Below, piece by piece: positions 9,120-19,168 of a DNA stretch of 64,000 nucleotides (the stretch's first letter is position 1; each line of letters starts with the position of its first letter). Origin of the DNA: Chitinophagaceae bacterium. Lineage in GTDB: Bacteria; Bacteroidota; Bacteroidia; Chitinophagales; Chitinophagaceae. The position numbers were made by a program, and so were the translations under genes. Where the stretch lies: contig JAMLGU010000001.1 of NCBI GenBank assembly GCA_023957575.1, positions 124,001 to 188,000 on the forward strand. The letters run 5' to 3'. Under the pieces are notes generated by a model. It did not search any database. It had not been told where the DNA came from and saw only the letters and a program-made list of their open reading frames with translations.

Positions 9120-11760
9120 CTAAAAATTGGTTTAACAATTCAGTTTCCTTTTCCCTTTCCAACAAAACACTATGAAGTGGGACGGTATATTTTTCCCAAA
9201 CATTTTCAACTGTTTGCAGCAGTAGTCGTTGGTGTGCTTGCAAATAATCGTTCACGGTTTGCTGCAAGTTTCTGAGCCAGCGTTTTAAAATCAGGTCTTT
9301 GGCTTCTTCGGGGATAATAAGCAAACGGGCCTGGTCAACCAATGCCAGCTTGCGGTCTTTTATCTCCTTTATTTTTTTCTTGCAGGTTTTCAGTTCTTCT
9401 TCCAGCTCGGTATGCTTTGCCATGCGGTTTTCATCTGTTTCAATCATGGCATCGTAGCGTTCTATTTCGACAAGGTATTTTGCGGCTTCTGTTTTCAGTG
9501 CTGCAACTTCATCCATCAAATCAGGTTGTGTTTTCAAAGCTTTTTCATTCGCCTTAATACGCTTCTGCAAATTCTTGTATTCCTTATCGGCTTCTTTGCG
9601 TTCGCCTTTCAGGGCTTTAATGCTCTCTTTGTGTTCTTTCAGTTCCTTACTTCGCCATACTTCGTAATCTTCTTCGTTCCACACATCGTCTTCTAATTCG
9701 TTTACTTCATCAAACTTGGCTTGCAGTTCGTCTCGTCTTGCTTCGTTGTCTTTCAATTCCTTCAGCACTTCAGGAAACTGGCTTTGCAAAATTTCATCAT
9801 CGGGTATCAGTTCGGCATTCCATCCGCTGGCATCCACACTTTTAATGTCGTTGGTAATGCTGTTCCAGTAAGCCGCAAAAGAGCCACGGCTTTTAAACTC
9901 GTCCAGAATAGGCAGGGCAATCAGTTTTTCGGTTAGCGTGGCAGAGAATGTGTGATACAGGTCGAACACACTGGTTTTCTGTTCGGGCAATTGTTCTAAA
10001 AGCGGCAATTGCTGTTGCCACCATTCGCCAATGGCTTGGTTGTATCGTGCAAATGCAGTTTTTACTTCTTCACTTTCGTCAAACAGTTTCTTGATGTCTT
10101 CTTTGTGAGCAATGGTTTCAGAAAATTTCAGGTAGTTTGGTTTTAATGGCTCAAACAATTTGGCTTCTAATCCTGCATAGCAGTTAAAATAATCATTCAA
10201 TGCTTTTACTTCATTTTCGGGAATGCCGCCTTGCAAATGGGCATGCACATCTTGCGGTTCGGGTGGTGGTGCATTGTCCACAAACCTGCGGATATTGAAA
10301 TTGAAATCTTCGTTTTCCAGATTGTTGTGCTCGTCAATGGCTTTACTCTTAGCCACCAACTTACTGTATTTGGGCGTTTCCTTTTTGTGTCGGTAGGTAT
10401 AGGCAATTTTCTCCAAATCTTCGGGGCGAAGTTTGTTTTGGTTTTTACCTTCTTTAAATTCTCTATCAGCATTGATGAACAACACATGGTCTCTGTTGTG
10501 TGCATCGGCTTTGTTAATTACCAATACACAAGCACCAATGCCTGTTCCGTAAAACAAGGCAGAAGGCAAACCAATTACTGCTTCCAGATAACCACGGTTT
10601 ACCAGCCACTCACGAAATTTCTTTTCCTCACCACCCCGATACAACACACCGTGCGGCATTACCACTGCCATGCGTCCGGCATTGTTGAGCGAAGCCACCA
10701 TGTGCTGCACAAACATGAAATCGGCTTTGTCTTTGGTGGGCATCCAAAAACTAAAGCGTTCTTTAAACTTCATGGAAGTGGTGGAATAATCCTGCGAGAA
10801 GGGCGGATTGGCAAGAATGATGTCAAAGGTTCGCAGCTCATTACCGTTCAGGTGTAACGGATTCAGCAAGGTATCACCGTTCAAAATCTTGCTGTCGTAA
10901 ATATTGTGGAACAGCATGTTCATTTTGCACAAGCCCCATACCGTTCCGCTTTTCTCCTGTCCGTATAACGAAATATTTTTTGCCGTTCCGTATCGGCTTT
11001 CCACATAGTTTTTACATTCTATCAGCATACCGCCACTTCCTACGGTGGGGTCGTATATTTCGGCATCCTTATCGGGTTCAAGTATGTTCACCAGCAGTTT
11101 TACAATTTCGTTTGGCGTGTAGAATTCTCCGGCTTTCTTGCCGGCACTGTCGGCAAAGTGTTTAATCAGGTATTCATACGCTGCACCCATTAGGTCGGGA
11201 AATTCCAGATTGTCGTCACGCAAACTGATGCGGTTGAATTTCTTAATCAGTTCCCGTAAATCTTCATCGCTGATTTGTTTGTTGTTCTTACCGAATGTTT
11301 TGTTGAAGTTGATGTTGTCCTGATTGAATACACCGTCCAACTTGTCGAGGTTGGCTTCCTGCAATGCGGCTAAAGCTTTATTCAGGTGGTCGCCAATTTC
11401 CTCTTGCAGGTCTTTGATGTAATTGTAAGGTTGTTGTTTGCCTTCATCGTCGGTATAAAATTCGGGGTCGCCGTCCAATCGTTTCCATCGTGCAGCCAGT
11501 GGAACAAAGAAGTCGTATTCCGGTGCGTTCTGTCTTTCCAGTTCTCCATAAATCATTTCGGGGTCGTTTACTCCACGAACTTCTGTCAGCGTTTTTCTTC
11601 GTCTGTCGCGGTGCACATCGAACTGGTCGTTTACCCGCTTTAGAAACAGCATGGAAATGATGTATTCCTTGTATTCCGAAGCATCCATGTTTCCACGGAG
11701 AATATCACATGCTTCAAAAAGGAAGGTTTCTAATCGGGAAAGTGAAATTTTATTAGCCAT
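9100..11760 (-). CDS. hsdM: Type I restriction enzyme methyltransferase subunit
   Basis: An 886-residue N6-adenine methyltransferase subunit. It has an N-terminal helical domain (FLKRVNDQF near residue 40), the S-adenosylmethionine site DPTVGSGGM near 237, and the catalytic NPPF motif near 316. Known role: modifies adenine in the target recognised by HsdS and forms the core of the restriction complex. It is unusually long. Most HsdM proteins are about 500 residues, and the extra ~370 here are rich in Lys, Glu and Leu with heptad-like spacing (about residues 640-800), suggesting a long coiled coil. First gene of the operon, in stop-start overlap with hsdS. Confidence 0.96.
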   Translation of the reverse strand: MANKISLSRLETFLFEACDILRGNMDASEYKEYIISMLFLKRVNDQFDVHRDRRRKTLTEVRGVNDPEMIYGELERQNAPEYDFFVPLAARWKRLDGDPEFYTDDEGKQQPYNYIKDLQEEIGDHLNKALAALQEANLDKLDGVFNQDNINFNKTFGKNNKQISDEDLRELIKKFNRISLRDDNLEFPDLMGAAYEYLIKHFADSAGKKAGEFYTPNEIVKLLVNILEPDKDAEIYDPTVGSGGMLIECKNYVESRYGTAKNISLYGQEKSGTVWGLCKMNMLFHNIYDSKILNGDTLLNPLHLNGNELRTFDIILANPPFSQDYSTTSMKFKERFSFWMPTKDKADFMFVQHMVASLNNAGRMAVVMPHGVLYRGGEEKKFREWLVNRGYLEAVIGLPSALFYGTGIGACVLVINKADAHNRDHVLFINADREFKEGKNQNKLRPEDLEKIAYTYRHKKETPKYSKLVAKSKAIDEHNNLENEDFNFNIRRFVDNAPPPEPQDVHAHLQGGIPENEVKALNDYFNCYAGLEAKLFEPLKPNYLKFSETIAHKEDIKKLFDESEEVKTAFARYNQAIGEWWQQQLPLLEQLPEQKTSVFDLYHTFSATLTEKLIALPILDEFKSRGSFAAYWNSITNDIKSVDASGWNAELIPDDEILQSQFPEVLKELKDNEARRDELQAKFDEVNELEDDVWNEEDYEVWRSKELKEHKESIKALKGERKEADKEYKNLQKRIKANEKALKTQPDLMDEVAALKTEAAKYLVEIERYDAMIETDENRMAKHTELEEELKTCKKKIKEIKDRKLALVDQARLLIIPEEAKDLILKRWLRNLQQTVNDYLQAHQRLLLQTVENVWEKYTVPLHSVLLEREKETELLNQFLVELGYE

Positions 11761-12385
11761 TTATCTCTTGTCAAAATTTTAAGTTGTGAATATCGGCATT
11801 TCTGTCGGTACGTGGGCAAAAAACGGCTCTTTTGTCCCGCCTAAGCGGGATGCGGCTGCCATAAATTACTCGCTTATTTGAATTAAAAAAAATGTGCGGC
11901 GGGGAAATGCCTTTACATTCACGAACACCAATAAAAAGATAAATAACCTGTGAGTAAAATAAAAAATACAGAAGGGTCGGGGCCGATAGCCACCGGGGTC
12001 GGCATACTTGCAGTCCGTTTATTGTATCGTTTCTATGTTTGTGTTCACCTGTCAAAATGGTTTACTTTTTTCTCTTTTTAGTCATCCGTATCTGCTCTGT
12101 CGGGTCGTCTTTTAGGCTTGCTTACATCTCCCAAATATACGAAGCTTCCCTCATTCTAAAAAATATATTTTAATAAATTTATATATAATATTCAAAATAT
12201 ATATAAATCAATTTGTTAGCCATTTGACCTGATGTCGCAATAAAAATATTTTTGATGAGAATATCCTTATATAGATTTTTAAACTATTAAAAATGCGTTG
12301 AATGTCGAGTATGAAAATAATCCTTTTCGGGCAAGGGAACTTAATATAAATCAATTTTTCCTCCCAATAAAGCCTCAAATGCTAA
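11761..12385. other. Intergenic region upstream of the RM operon
   Basis: About 625 bases without a convincing gene. It should hold the promoter of the restriction operon next to hsdM, a perfect small hairpin (CCCGC-CTAA-GCGGG, 11836-11849), the right copy of the flanking inverted repeat, and a very AT-rich tract (about 12150-12230). A reading frame over 11771-12055 has no recognisable protein features. Confidence 0.55.
11917..11969 (-). repeat. Right copy of inverted repeat flanking the type I RM locus
   Basis: Bases 11947-11969 are the exact reverse complement of 1820-1842, and 11921-11929 that of 1858-1866. The spacing between blocks is 17 bases here against 15 on the left, so the copies have drifted or were not identical when formed. 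The restriction operon lies wholly between the copies. Confidence 0.75.
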
Positions 12386-14434
12386 TTAGTTTCCTTCTCT
12401 TTTTGCCCATTCCAAATTTCCCTTAGCCAACTGAAGATCAGGATTAATTTGCAATGCCTTTTCGCAGGCTTGTCTGGCTTTTTCCCATTGACCCAGTTTG
12501 CAATTAGCCGCACAGATATTGTTATAAGCTTCTGCCGAATTGGGGTTGAGCTTCAGTGCATCTTCACCGGCCTTTATACATTCTTCATACTTGCCTAAAT
12601 TGTACATTGCCAGACTGATACTAATATAGTCGTCGGCTGTTGTAGGCCTGGTAGCCAATTTAATATCGCCAATCTGCCCTCCGGAGGATTTTGTTTTTGC
12701 AGAAGCAAGATAGTTCAAGGCTTCTTTGTCGCCGGGATAAAGTGAAAGCTTGTTATTGGCTGCTTTTTCAAGCTCGGGCCACATTTGTAATGACTGATAC
12801 ACCGCCATCTGAGTGTTAAGTGCAATATTATCCACCGGATTAAGCAATAATGCTTTTTCGGTCATTTCTTTGGCTTCATTAATTCTTCCGTTTTTGGCAA
12901 GGTATTGCGCAAAATAAGCATAAGGAGCGGCGCTGTTGGGAGCAAGCGCTATGCCTGCCCTGAAATAATTATCGGCCTCTTCAAACTTTTTCAGTTCGCC
13001 CGAAACGATGCCAAGATTTACATAAATCAAATTATATGCGGGCAAGAGGGCTTGTGCTTTTTTAAAAATTTCATAAGCTTCACTGTAATTTCCCTTTTCC
13101 ATTTTTGTGAGGCCATAATTCATCCATCCGCGCCCATTATCGGGGCTTTTTTGGGTAACATCGTACCACAAAGAACCTTCGGTATGCCATACCTTGTTTC
13201 GCTGGTAAACACCATAAGCATTCATAAAAAGAATCAGAAAGGCTCCGGAGAATAATGCAGCTTTTCGTACTTGGTTTAAGGCAAAATACTGCGCTTTGTT
13301 CATTATAAATACTGCAATTGTAGCTACCACACTCAGAGAAAGCCCTGTAAAAGCAAAATACATTCGATGGTCATTCATCACCTCAGATAGTGGTGCAATG
13401 GAAGTGGGTATCAGCGATGCTCCAAACCAAATAAGGCCATAGGCAATGGGTCGTGTTGAGTTTTTGGAGGAAAGTTTTATAGTGGCAATTACTAACAAAG
13501 CCATAAATACAATACCAATGAGTACTCTTGAATCCCAAATGGTTTGAATAACCTTAAAGTCTGTATCGGCGCTCAGGTGTGTGGGTAAAAAGAATGATTT
13601 GAAATAAAAAAACCATACATAACATTGTGTTAACCAATAATAAATCAGCGGGTTTGACAAACCAAATGAAGCTACATCGGAAGAGGCGCTGGATAATGTA
13701 TAAAACTGAAGCAACAGAACGATTAGTGTAACCGGCAACAGATGAATAATCGTTTGGCCAATTGTTTTGAAATTACCTTTTTTAAACAAGTCGCCGATTG
13801 ACAGGTTCTTTTCAAAAAACAAAATATAAAAAAATAACAAAACAATCAACATGGGTGCAGTTTCCTTGGCCATGGTGGCAAGCGCTGCGGGGATAAGATA
13901 TAAATACCATTTCCTCTTTTCGGGGAAAGCGGCGAATATATAAAGAGAAAGTATGATGAAGAAGGTGGACAGAATATCGGAGCGCGAAATGATGTAATTA
14001 ACAGTTTCGGCCATTGCGGTATGCAGGCCAAACCAGGCTGCGCCAAAAAGCGCAAAAAAATTGATCCATTTGTGGTTAATATAGGTCGAAAGCAGTTTTT
14101 TGTACAGGAAAAATAAAATGATACATAACCCAATGTGCCATAAAAAATTTGTAAGATGAAACCAAAATAGCGTGAAACCATTTCCCATCCAATAGTCAAT
14201 GGCAAGTGTGGAAGTTACCAACGGCCTCAATGTTTGGTGTGTGGGACTGGCGCTAAACATACGGGCATCCGTAAAAAACTGTGGGATATTGCTGATTTTG
14301 CGGATAGCGCCATTATTGACAATTGTATGGAAATCATCAAAATGAAATTCATTTTGAAAATGATTGCTGTAAGCAACGATTACTGTAATGATTACAGCAA
14401 ATAAGGAATAATAAAAGGACTTGTTTTTCTTCAT
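12386..14434 (-). CDS. TMTC-like multi-pass membrane protein with TPR repeats
   Basis: A 682-residue protein. Its first ~420 residues hold around ten hydrophobic helices and, near the N terminus, the acidic loop FHFDDFHTIVNN, typical of GT-C-fold (protein O-mannosyltransferase-like) enzymes of the TMTC/DUF1736 type. The last ~240 residues are tetratricopeptide repeats (e.g. GNYSEAYEIFKKAQALLP, SAEAYNNICAANCKLGQW). In related proteins the membrane part transfers sugar from a lipid carrier and the TPR part binds the acceptor. Activity here is inferred. It stands alone, downstream of a LacI-type gene in the same direction but separated by 182 bases. Confidence 0.8.
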   Translation of the reverse strand: MKKNKSFYYSLFAVIITVIVAYSNHFQNEFHFDDFHTIVNNGAIRKISNIPQFFTDARMFSASPTHQTLRPLVTSTLAIDYWMGNGFTLFWFHLTNFLWHIGLCIILFFLYKKLLSTYINHKWINFFALFGAAWFGLHTAMAETVNYIISRSDILSTFFIILSLYIFAAFPEKRKWYLYLIPAALATMAKETAPMLIVLLFFYILFFEKNLSIGDLFKKGNFKTIGQTIIHLLPVTLIVLLLQFYTLSSASSDVASFGLSNPLIYYWLTQCYVWFFYFKSFFLPTHLSADTDFKVIQTIWDSRVLIGIVFMALLVIATIKLSSKNSTRPIAYGLIWFGASLIPTSIAPLSEVMNDHRMYFAFTGLSLSVVATIAVFIMNKAQYFALNQVRKAALFSGAFLILFMNAYGVYQRNKVWHTEGSLWYDVTQKSPDNGRGWMNYGLTKMEKGNYSEAYEIFKKAQALLPAYNLIYVNLGIVSGELKKFEEADNYFRAGIALAPNSAAPYAYFAQYLAKNGRINEAKEMTEKALLLNPVDNIALNTQMAVYQSLQMWPELEKAANNKLSLYPGDKEALNYLASAKTKSSGGQIGDIKLATRPTTADDYISISLAMYNLGKYEECIKAGEDALKLNPNSAEAYNNICAANCKLGQWEKARQACEKALQINPDLQLAKGNLEWAKREGN

Positions 14435-14616
14435 TAAGAATAATATTTCGAGCCGCTAAAATATTAAATACTTCGAAACTTTATATGTTGTCGCTTATAT
14501 GTTTCAATAAAATCAGAATCAACCCTTGTGATGCGGGCTTCTACTGATAAAGCTATTTGACCTTTCATTTAGCAAACCCAACTATGGATTTGTGCTTAAT
14601 ACGAATACATTTTGCA

Positions 14617-15648
14617 TTAGCCCTTTTTGCTGCTTTGCCTTTCTATGATGGTGGGCGGCAGTACTATTTTTTCAAACCGGGTTACAGGTCTTTTGCTTTC
14701 AATAATTTCCAAAATTCGCAGTGCAGCTGTTTCGCCCATTTGAAATGCGGGTTGCTGAATGGTAGAAAGCGAAGGGGTGAGCATTTCGGTAAAAGCTGAA
14801 TTATTGAACCCGATCAAACCCATCTTTTCGGGAATTTTTATTCCTTTTGATTGCAGGTATTTAAAACTTTCTGTGGTAATCCTGTCGGATAGCAAAACTA
14901 ATGCATTCGGTTTTCTGGCATGCTTCAACAAATTGTCAATTGCCGTCTTTACTTCTTCAATCACCAGACCGCCGTGCTCACAATATTGTATAAAGTGGTC
15001 GGGAATCTGCAAATCGTTTTTATTGAGGGCTTTTTTGTAACCCTCAAGCCGCTCCAGTGTGATAGACAGGTTTTTATTATTGCCAATAGCCGCAATGCTT
15101 TTGTATCCGTTCTGTATCAGGTGGCAGGTGGCTTGGTAAGCAGCTTCCTGATTATCTACAATAACTTTATGGGTGTCAATATCATCAAAAATTCTGTCCA
15201 CAAAAACAATGGGAACCCCTTCTGTCTGCAAATTTTTAATTACGCTGCTGTCGGTATTATTTGCCGAAACAGAAATGATGAGTCCGTCAATTGATCTGGA
15301 GGTAAGGTAATGTAGAATCATATCCTCTCTGTCAGCCGATTCTTTACTTTGAGTAATGATAACGTTATAATTCCTTTTGTAGGCAACCGATTCAATCCCG
15401 TCAATAACCTGACTAAAAAAGGTATTTGCTATTTCGGGAAAAACCACACCAATTGATCGGGTTTTTCTTTCTTTGAGGCTCAATGCAATGGGATTAGGCC
15501 GGTAATTATGCCGGTCGGCATATTCGCGAACTTTCTTTTTGGTTGGTTCACTGATTTCGTAGCTATCCCTCAAAGCACGTGAAACCGATGAAACCGAAAT
15601 GCCTAAGGCTTTCGCTATGTCTTTTATGGTAATAGCTTTAAACTTCAT
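14617..15648 (-). CDS. LacI family transcriptional regulator
   Basis: A 343-residue repressor. The DNA-binding helix-turn-helix is at residues 5-25 (TIKDIAKALGISVSSVSRAL), followed by the hinge helix region RPNPIALSLKERKT and a periplasmic-binding-protein-like effector domain (SIGVVFPEIANTFFSQV). LacI proteins usually sense a sugar and repress catabolic genes. No sugar-use operon adjoins it, so its target is unknown. It follows mfd by 57 bases on the same strand, a combination that probably reflects chance rather than shared function. Confidence 0.95.
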   Translation of the reverse strand: MKFKAITIKDIAKALGISVSSVSRALRDSYEISEPTKKKVREYADRHNYRPNPIALSLKERKTRSIGVVFPEIANTFFSQVIDGIESVAYKRNYNVIITQSKESADREDMILHYLTSRSIDGLIISVSANNTDSSVIKNLQTEGVPIVFVDRIFDDIDTHKVIVDNQEAAYQATCHLIQNGYKSIAAIGNNKNLSITLERLEGYKKALNKNDLQIPDHFIQYCEHGGLVIEEVKTAIDNLLKHARKPNALVLLSDRITTESFKYLQSKGIKIPEKMGLIGFNNSAFTEMLTPSLSTIQQPAFQMGETAALRILEIIESKRPVTRFEKIVLPPTIIERQSSKKG

Positions 15649-15705
15649 CTGGCAAAATACTGTACCTACGAAGATAAAAAAAATAATTAATAACCAATGT
15701 ATTGA

Positions 15706-18700
15706 CTAAGCGAGAGAGGTTGCAAAGCAATATTTATGTAAATCTTCCAAAAACTCGTATAAAGACTTCATGGAAGAGATGGGTTCTGCTATCAATAAAA
15801 ATAATTTTCCGGTTTGTTTTAGTCGTGCCTTATTGGTTTGGGTTTGCAGGTATTCTATTATTTTTTGAAATATGTCTGATTCGAAATACGGAGAATCGGG
15901 CCGGTTGATAAAGTGGCAGCGGAGCATATTGTTTTTTAAAGACATTTTCTCAAATCCCAATTCTATTGCCAGTTTCCGGCATCTTACTGTTTCAAAGAGA
16001 TCGTCCACCTGAGACGGGATATGACCAAACCGGTCTTGCAGTTCATTGTAAATATCTTTCAATTCTTCATCATTTTCGGTATTGTTCAATCGTTGATAAA
16101 GCGACAGTCTTTCCGTGATGTTTTCTACATATTCATCAGGAATCAAAATTTCCAGATCGGTATCAATAGTACAATCCTGTACAAAATCGTCCTGCCTGCT
16201 TATTTCTTCCTTAAACAGTTCTTTAAATTCGGTGCGTTTTAGCTCCCTGATGGCTTCATCAAGTACTTTCTGGTACATTTCAAACCCAATTTCGGCCATG
16301 AAACCGCTTTGTTCGCCTCCTAACAGATTACCGGCCCCTCTGATGTCCAAATCGCGCATAGCTATCTGAAAACCACTGCCTAATTCACTATGCTGTTCTA
16401 AAGTTTGCAGCCTTTTTCTTGAATCGGAAGGAAGCGTACTCATGGGCGGTGAGAGTAGGTAACAAAAAGCTTTTTTATTGCTACGCCCCACCCGACCACG
16501 AAGTTGGTGGAGGTCGCTTAGGCCAAATTGGTGTGCATTATTTATGATAATAGTGTTTACATTTGGGATGTCCACACCGCTTTCTACAATATTAGTACAT
16601 ACCAGTACGTCATATTTTCTGTCAATAAAGTCCAGAATATTCTCCTCCAGTTTACTGCCTTCCATCTGACCATGAGCAAATCCGATGGAAAGATCGGGGC
16701 ACAATGCCTGAATAAGCGCAGCCATTTCTGCCAGGCCGGCCACACGGTTATGAATAAAAAACACCTGCCCGTCTCTTTCGGTTTCAAAATAAACGGCCTC
16801 TCTTATTAAATCTTCATTAAACACCTGTACTTCGGTTTGAATCGGTTGCCGGTTAGGCGGTGCAGTGTTGATGATGCTCAGGTCTCTCGCGCCCATCAAT
16901 GAAAACTGCAAAGTGCGTGGGATAGGCGTGGCGGTAAGGGTAAGACAATCTACAGTAGTGCGGAGCGTTTTTATTTTTTCTTTATGCGCTACGCCAAATT
17001 TTTGTTCTTCATCTACAATTAATATTCCTAAATCCTTAAACTTTACATCTTTGCCCAAAATACCATGTGTGCCAATGAGGATGTCAATCTTTCCGTCTTT
17101 TAATTTTTGGAGTGTTTCTTTTTTCTCTTTGGAGGATTTAAAACGATTGATAAAATCCACCGTTACCGGAAACTCTTTGAGCCTGCTTTTAAAAGTCTGG
17201 TAGTGCTGAAAAGCCAGGATGGTGGTGGGCACCAATACAGCAGCCTGTTTGCCGTCAACGCAGGTTTTGAAGGCGGCTCTGATGGCTACTTCGGTTTTGC
17301 CAAAACCCACATCGCCGCAAACCAACCTGTCCATTGGCGAGGAAGATTCCATATCTTTCTTTACATCTGCCGTAGCCTTGCTTTGGTCGGGTGTATCTTC
17401 ATAAATAAAAGAAGCCTCTAATTCTGTTTGCAAATAAGTGTCAGGGGTATGTGCAAACCCCTGCTGCGCTTTACGCTGTGCATAAAGCTTTATTAAGTCG
17501 AAGGCTATCTCTTTTACCTTCGTTTTGGTTTTTTCCTTCAGTCGGTTCCAAACATCACTGCCCAATTTATTGATTTTGGGAACACTGCCATCCTTGCCGG
17601 TATATTTTGCAATTTTATGCAGCGAGTTGATGTTTACATACAGCACGTCTTTGTCTTTGTAAATAATCCTTACTGCCTCCTGTAGTTTCCCGCTCACATC
17701 TATTTTTTGCAAACCGCTATAAACGCCCACACCATGGTCAATATGCGTTACAAAATCTCCCGGTTGCAGTTCCCTAAGGGTACGCAGTGTTATCGCCTTG
17801 TTTTTATTGTATGCCTGTTTGACACGGTATTTATGATATCGCTGAAAAATCTCATGATCGGTATAGCATACAATTTTTAAATCACTGTCAATAAAGCCCT
17901 GATGAATGGAAACCGGAACCGGATTGAAAACAATATTTGCTTTCAGGTCATCAAAAATGCTTTGCAACCTTTGCAACTGGTTGGGATTGTCCGAAAAGAC
18001 ATTTAAGGCATAGCCGTTCCTTTCCTTAATTTTCAGGTCGTTAATCAACAGGTCAAACTGACGATTGAAGGCAGGTTGTGTTTGGGTATTAAACTCAAAC
18101 TCGTGCGTGATATTTTTCCCTTTGTTTCCAAAATACAGCACCGTCCTGTTTTTTAGCGCTTCTTCAAAGTCCAAATGAGTTATAAACTCTTCTTCCGAAA
18201 TATTTTTCTTTAGTAATTTGTCGCCATCTTCGGTGTTTTGAGGTGATGGGTTGGCGTTAAAATACTGTAAATAATATTTTAATTCTTCTTCATTATCTTT
18301 CAGTCTTTCAATGCACAATTCATGGTCTTCCATCCAGATAGCAGTGTTTGAAGGCAGAAAATCGAACAAAGAAACCCGTTCTTCATTTATAAACTGAGAA
18401 TCCACATTGGGGATGATGGAAACCTGAAGCAACTTTCTTTCGCTTAGTTGTGTTTCGGGATCAATGATGCGAATGGAATCCACTTCATTGCCAAACAACT
18501 CTATACGATAGGGTTTTTCGTTGCCAAAAGAATAAATGTCAAAAATACCGCCACGCATGGCATACTGGCCGGGTTCATATACAAAATCGCTCCTTTCAAA
18601 ACCATATTTGTCCAGCGTTAGCAATAATTGCGGAATGTCTAAAGTATCTGCGGTTTTTATGTGAATGATATTTTCGGACAAAGTTTTGGACACCACTACT

Positions 18701-19110
18701 TTTTCAAAAAGCGCCTCGGGATAAGTAATCAGTATTTTGCGCCGAACACTATTGCCGCCGCCGGAAGCTAATTTTGTAAGCGCCTCAGTTCTAAGCATTA
18801 CATGAGAAGCATTGAGCAGCCGGTAATTTTTCTTAGTTTTAAAAGATGACGGAAAATAAAAAATATCCAAAGCGCCGCTGATATTTTCAATGGTATTATG
18901 AAAATAAGCAGCATCTTCTGCTTCATTGAGTATAATTACATGATTCAACTCATCGGTGTGAGCAGAGGAAGCTGTAAAAACAAATGCAGCAGCGCTGCCA
19001 TGAAGACCTTTTAAAAAGATTTTTGAAAAATTGGGCAAGGCGAGGGTGTTCGCTATTTGTAAACAGCGGGTATCATCACCATAAAAATTCTTCAACACCT
19101 CCTGAATCAT
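15706..19110 (-). CDS. mfd: Transcription-repair coupling factor
   Basis: A DNA translocase that removes stalled RNA polymerase and recruits UvrA. Domains in order: UvrB-like N-terminal part, RNA-polymerase-binding CarD-like domain near residues 440-500 (LQPGDFVTHIDHGVGVY), superfamily 2 motor with Walker A GDVGFGKT near 600 and DEEQ box near 700, motif VI QLRGRVGRS, and the TRCF C-terminal domain. I place the start at 19110 (MIQEVLKN), giving 1134 residues. The frame stays open to 19176, but that extension overlaps the divergent glycerate kinase start, and a TACCTTTGC promoter box ends only 6 bases before the ATG at 19110. Complete and normal in length. Confidence 0.96.
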   Translation of the reverse strand: MIQEVLKNFYGDDTRCLQIANTLALPNFSKIFLKGLHGSAAAFVFTASSAHTDELNHVIILNEAEDAAYFHNTIENISGALDIFYFPSSFKTKKNYRLLNASHVMLRTEALTKLASGGGNSVRRKILITYPEALFEKVVVSKTLSENIIHIKTADTLDIPQLLLTLDKYGFERSDFVYEPGQYAMRGGIFDIYSFGNEKPYRIELFGNEVDSIRIIDPETQLSERKLLQVSIIPNVDSQFINEERVSLFDFLPSNTAIWMEDHELCIERLKDNEEELKYYLQYFNANPSPQNTEDGDKLLKKNISEEEFITHLDFEEALKNRTVLYFGNKGKNITHEFEFNTQTQPAFNRQFDLLINDLKIKERNGYALNVFSDNPNQLQRLQSIFDDLKANIVFNPVPVSIHQGFIDSDLKIVCYTDHEIFQRYHKYRVKQAYNKNKAITLRTLRELQPGDFVTHIDHGVGVYSGLQKIDVSGKLQEAVRIIYKDKDVLYVNINSLHKIAKYTGKDGSVPKINKLGSDVWNRLKEKTKTKVKEIAFDLIKLYAQRKAQQGFAHTPDTYLQTELEASFIYEDTPDQSKATADVKKDMESSSPMDRLVCGDVGFGKTEVAIRAAFKTCVDGKQAAVLVPTTILAFQHYQTFKSRLKEFPVTVDFINRFKSSKEKKETLQKLKDGKIDILIGTHGILGKDVKFKDLGILIVDEEQKFGVAHKEKIKTLRTTVDCLTLTATPIPRTLQFSLMGARDLSIINTAPPNRQPIQTEVQVFNEDLIREAVYFETERDGQVFFIHNRVAGLAEMAALIQALCPDLSIGFAHGQMEGSKLEENILDFIDRKYDVLVCTNIVESGVDIPNVNTIIINNAHQFGLSDLHQLRGRVGRSNKKAFCYLLSPPMSTLPSDSRKRLQTLEQHSELGSGFQIAMRDLDIRGAGNLLGGEQSGFMAEIGFEMYQKVLDEAIRELKRTEFKELFKEEISRQDDFVQDCTIDTDLEILIPDEYVENITERLSLYQRLNNTENDEELKDIYNELQDRFGHIPSQVDDLFETVRCRKLAIELGFEKMSLKNNMLRCHFINRPDSPYFESDIFQKIIEYLQTQTNKARLKQTGKLFLLIAEPISSMKSLYEFLEDLHKYCFATSLA

Positions 19111-19116
19111 TCGGCT

Positions 19117-19149
19117 GCAAAGGTAAAAAGAATTTAAAACTTCAAAAAA
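19117..19149 (-). promoter_or_regulatory. Bacteroidota-type promoter of mfd
   Basis: On the minus strand a TACCTTTGC box (19125-19117) fits the Bacteroidota -7 consensus TAnnTTTG. A TTTTTTG element (19149-19143) lies about 18 bases upstream, as expected for the -33 box. The -7 box ends 6 bases before the chosen ATG, so the transcript should start at or next to the start codon. Confidence 0.55.
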
Positions 19150-19168
19150 CAATGTTGTAATTTTAAAC

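Noticed and set aside
11771..12055. 94-residue open frame upstream of hsdM
   Set aside because: No recognisable domain, odd composition, and it overlaps the inverted repeat and a hairpin; more likely non-coding promoter region.
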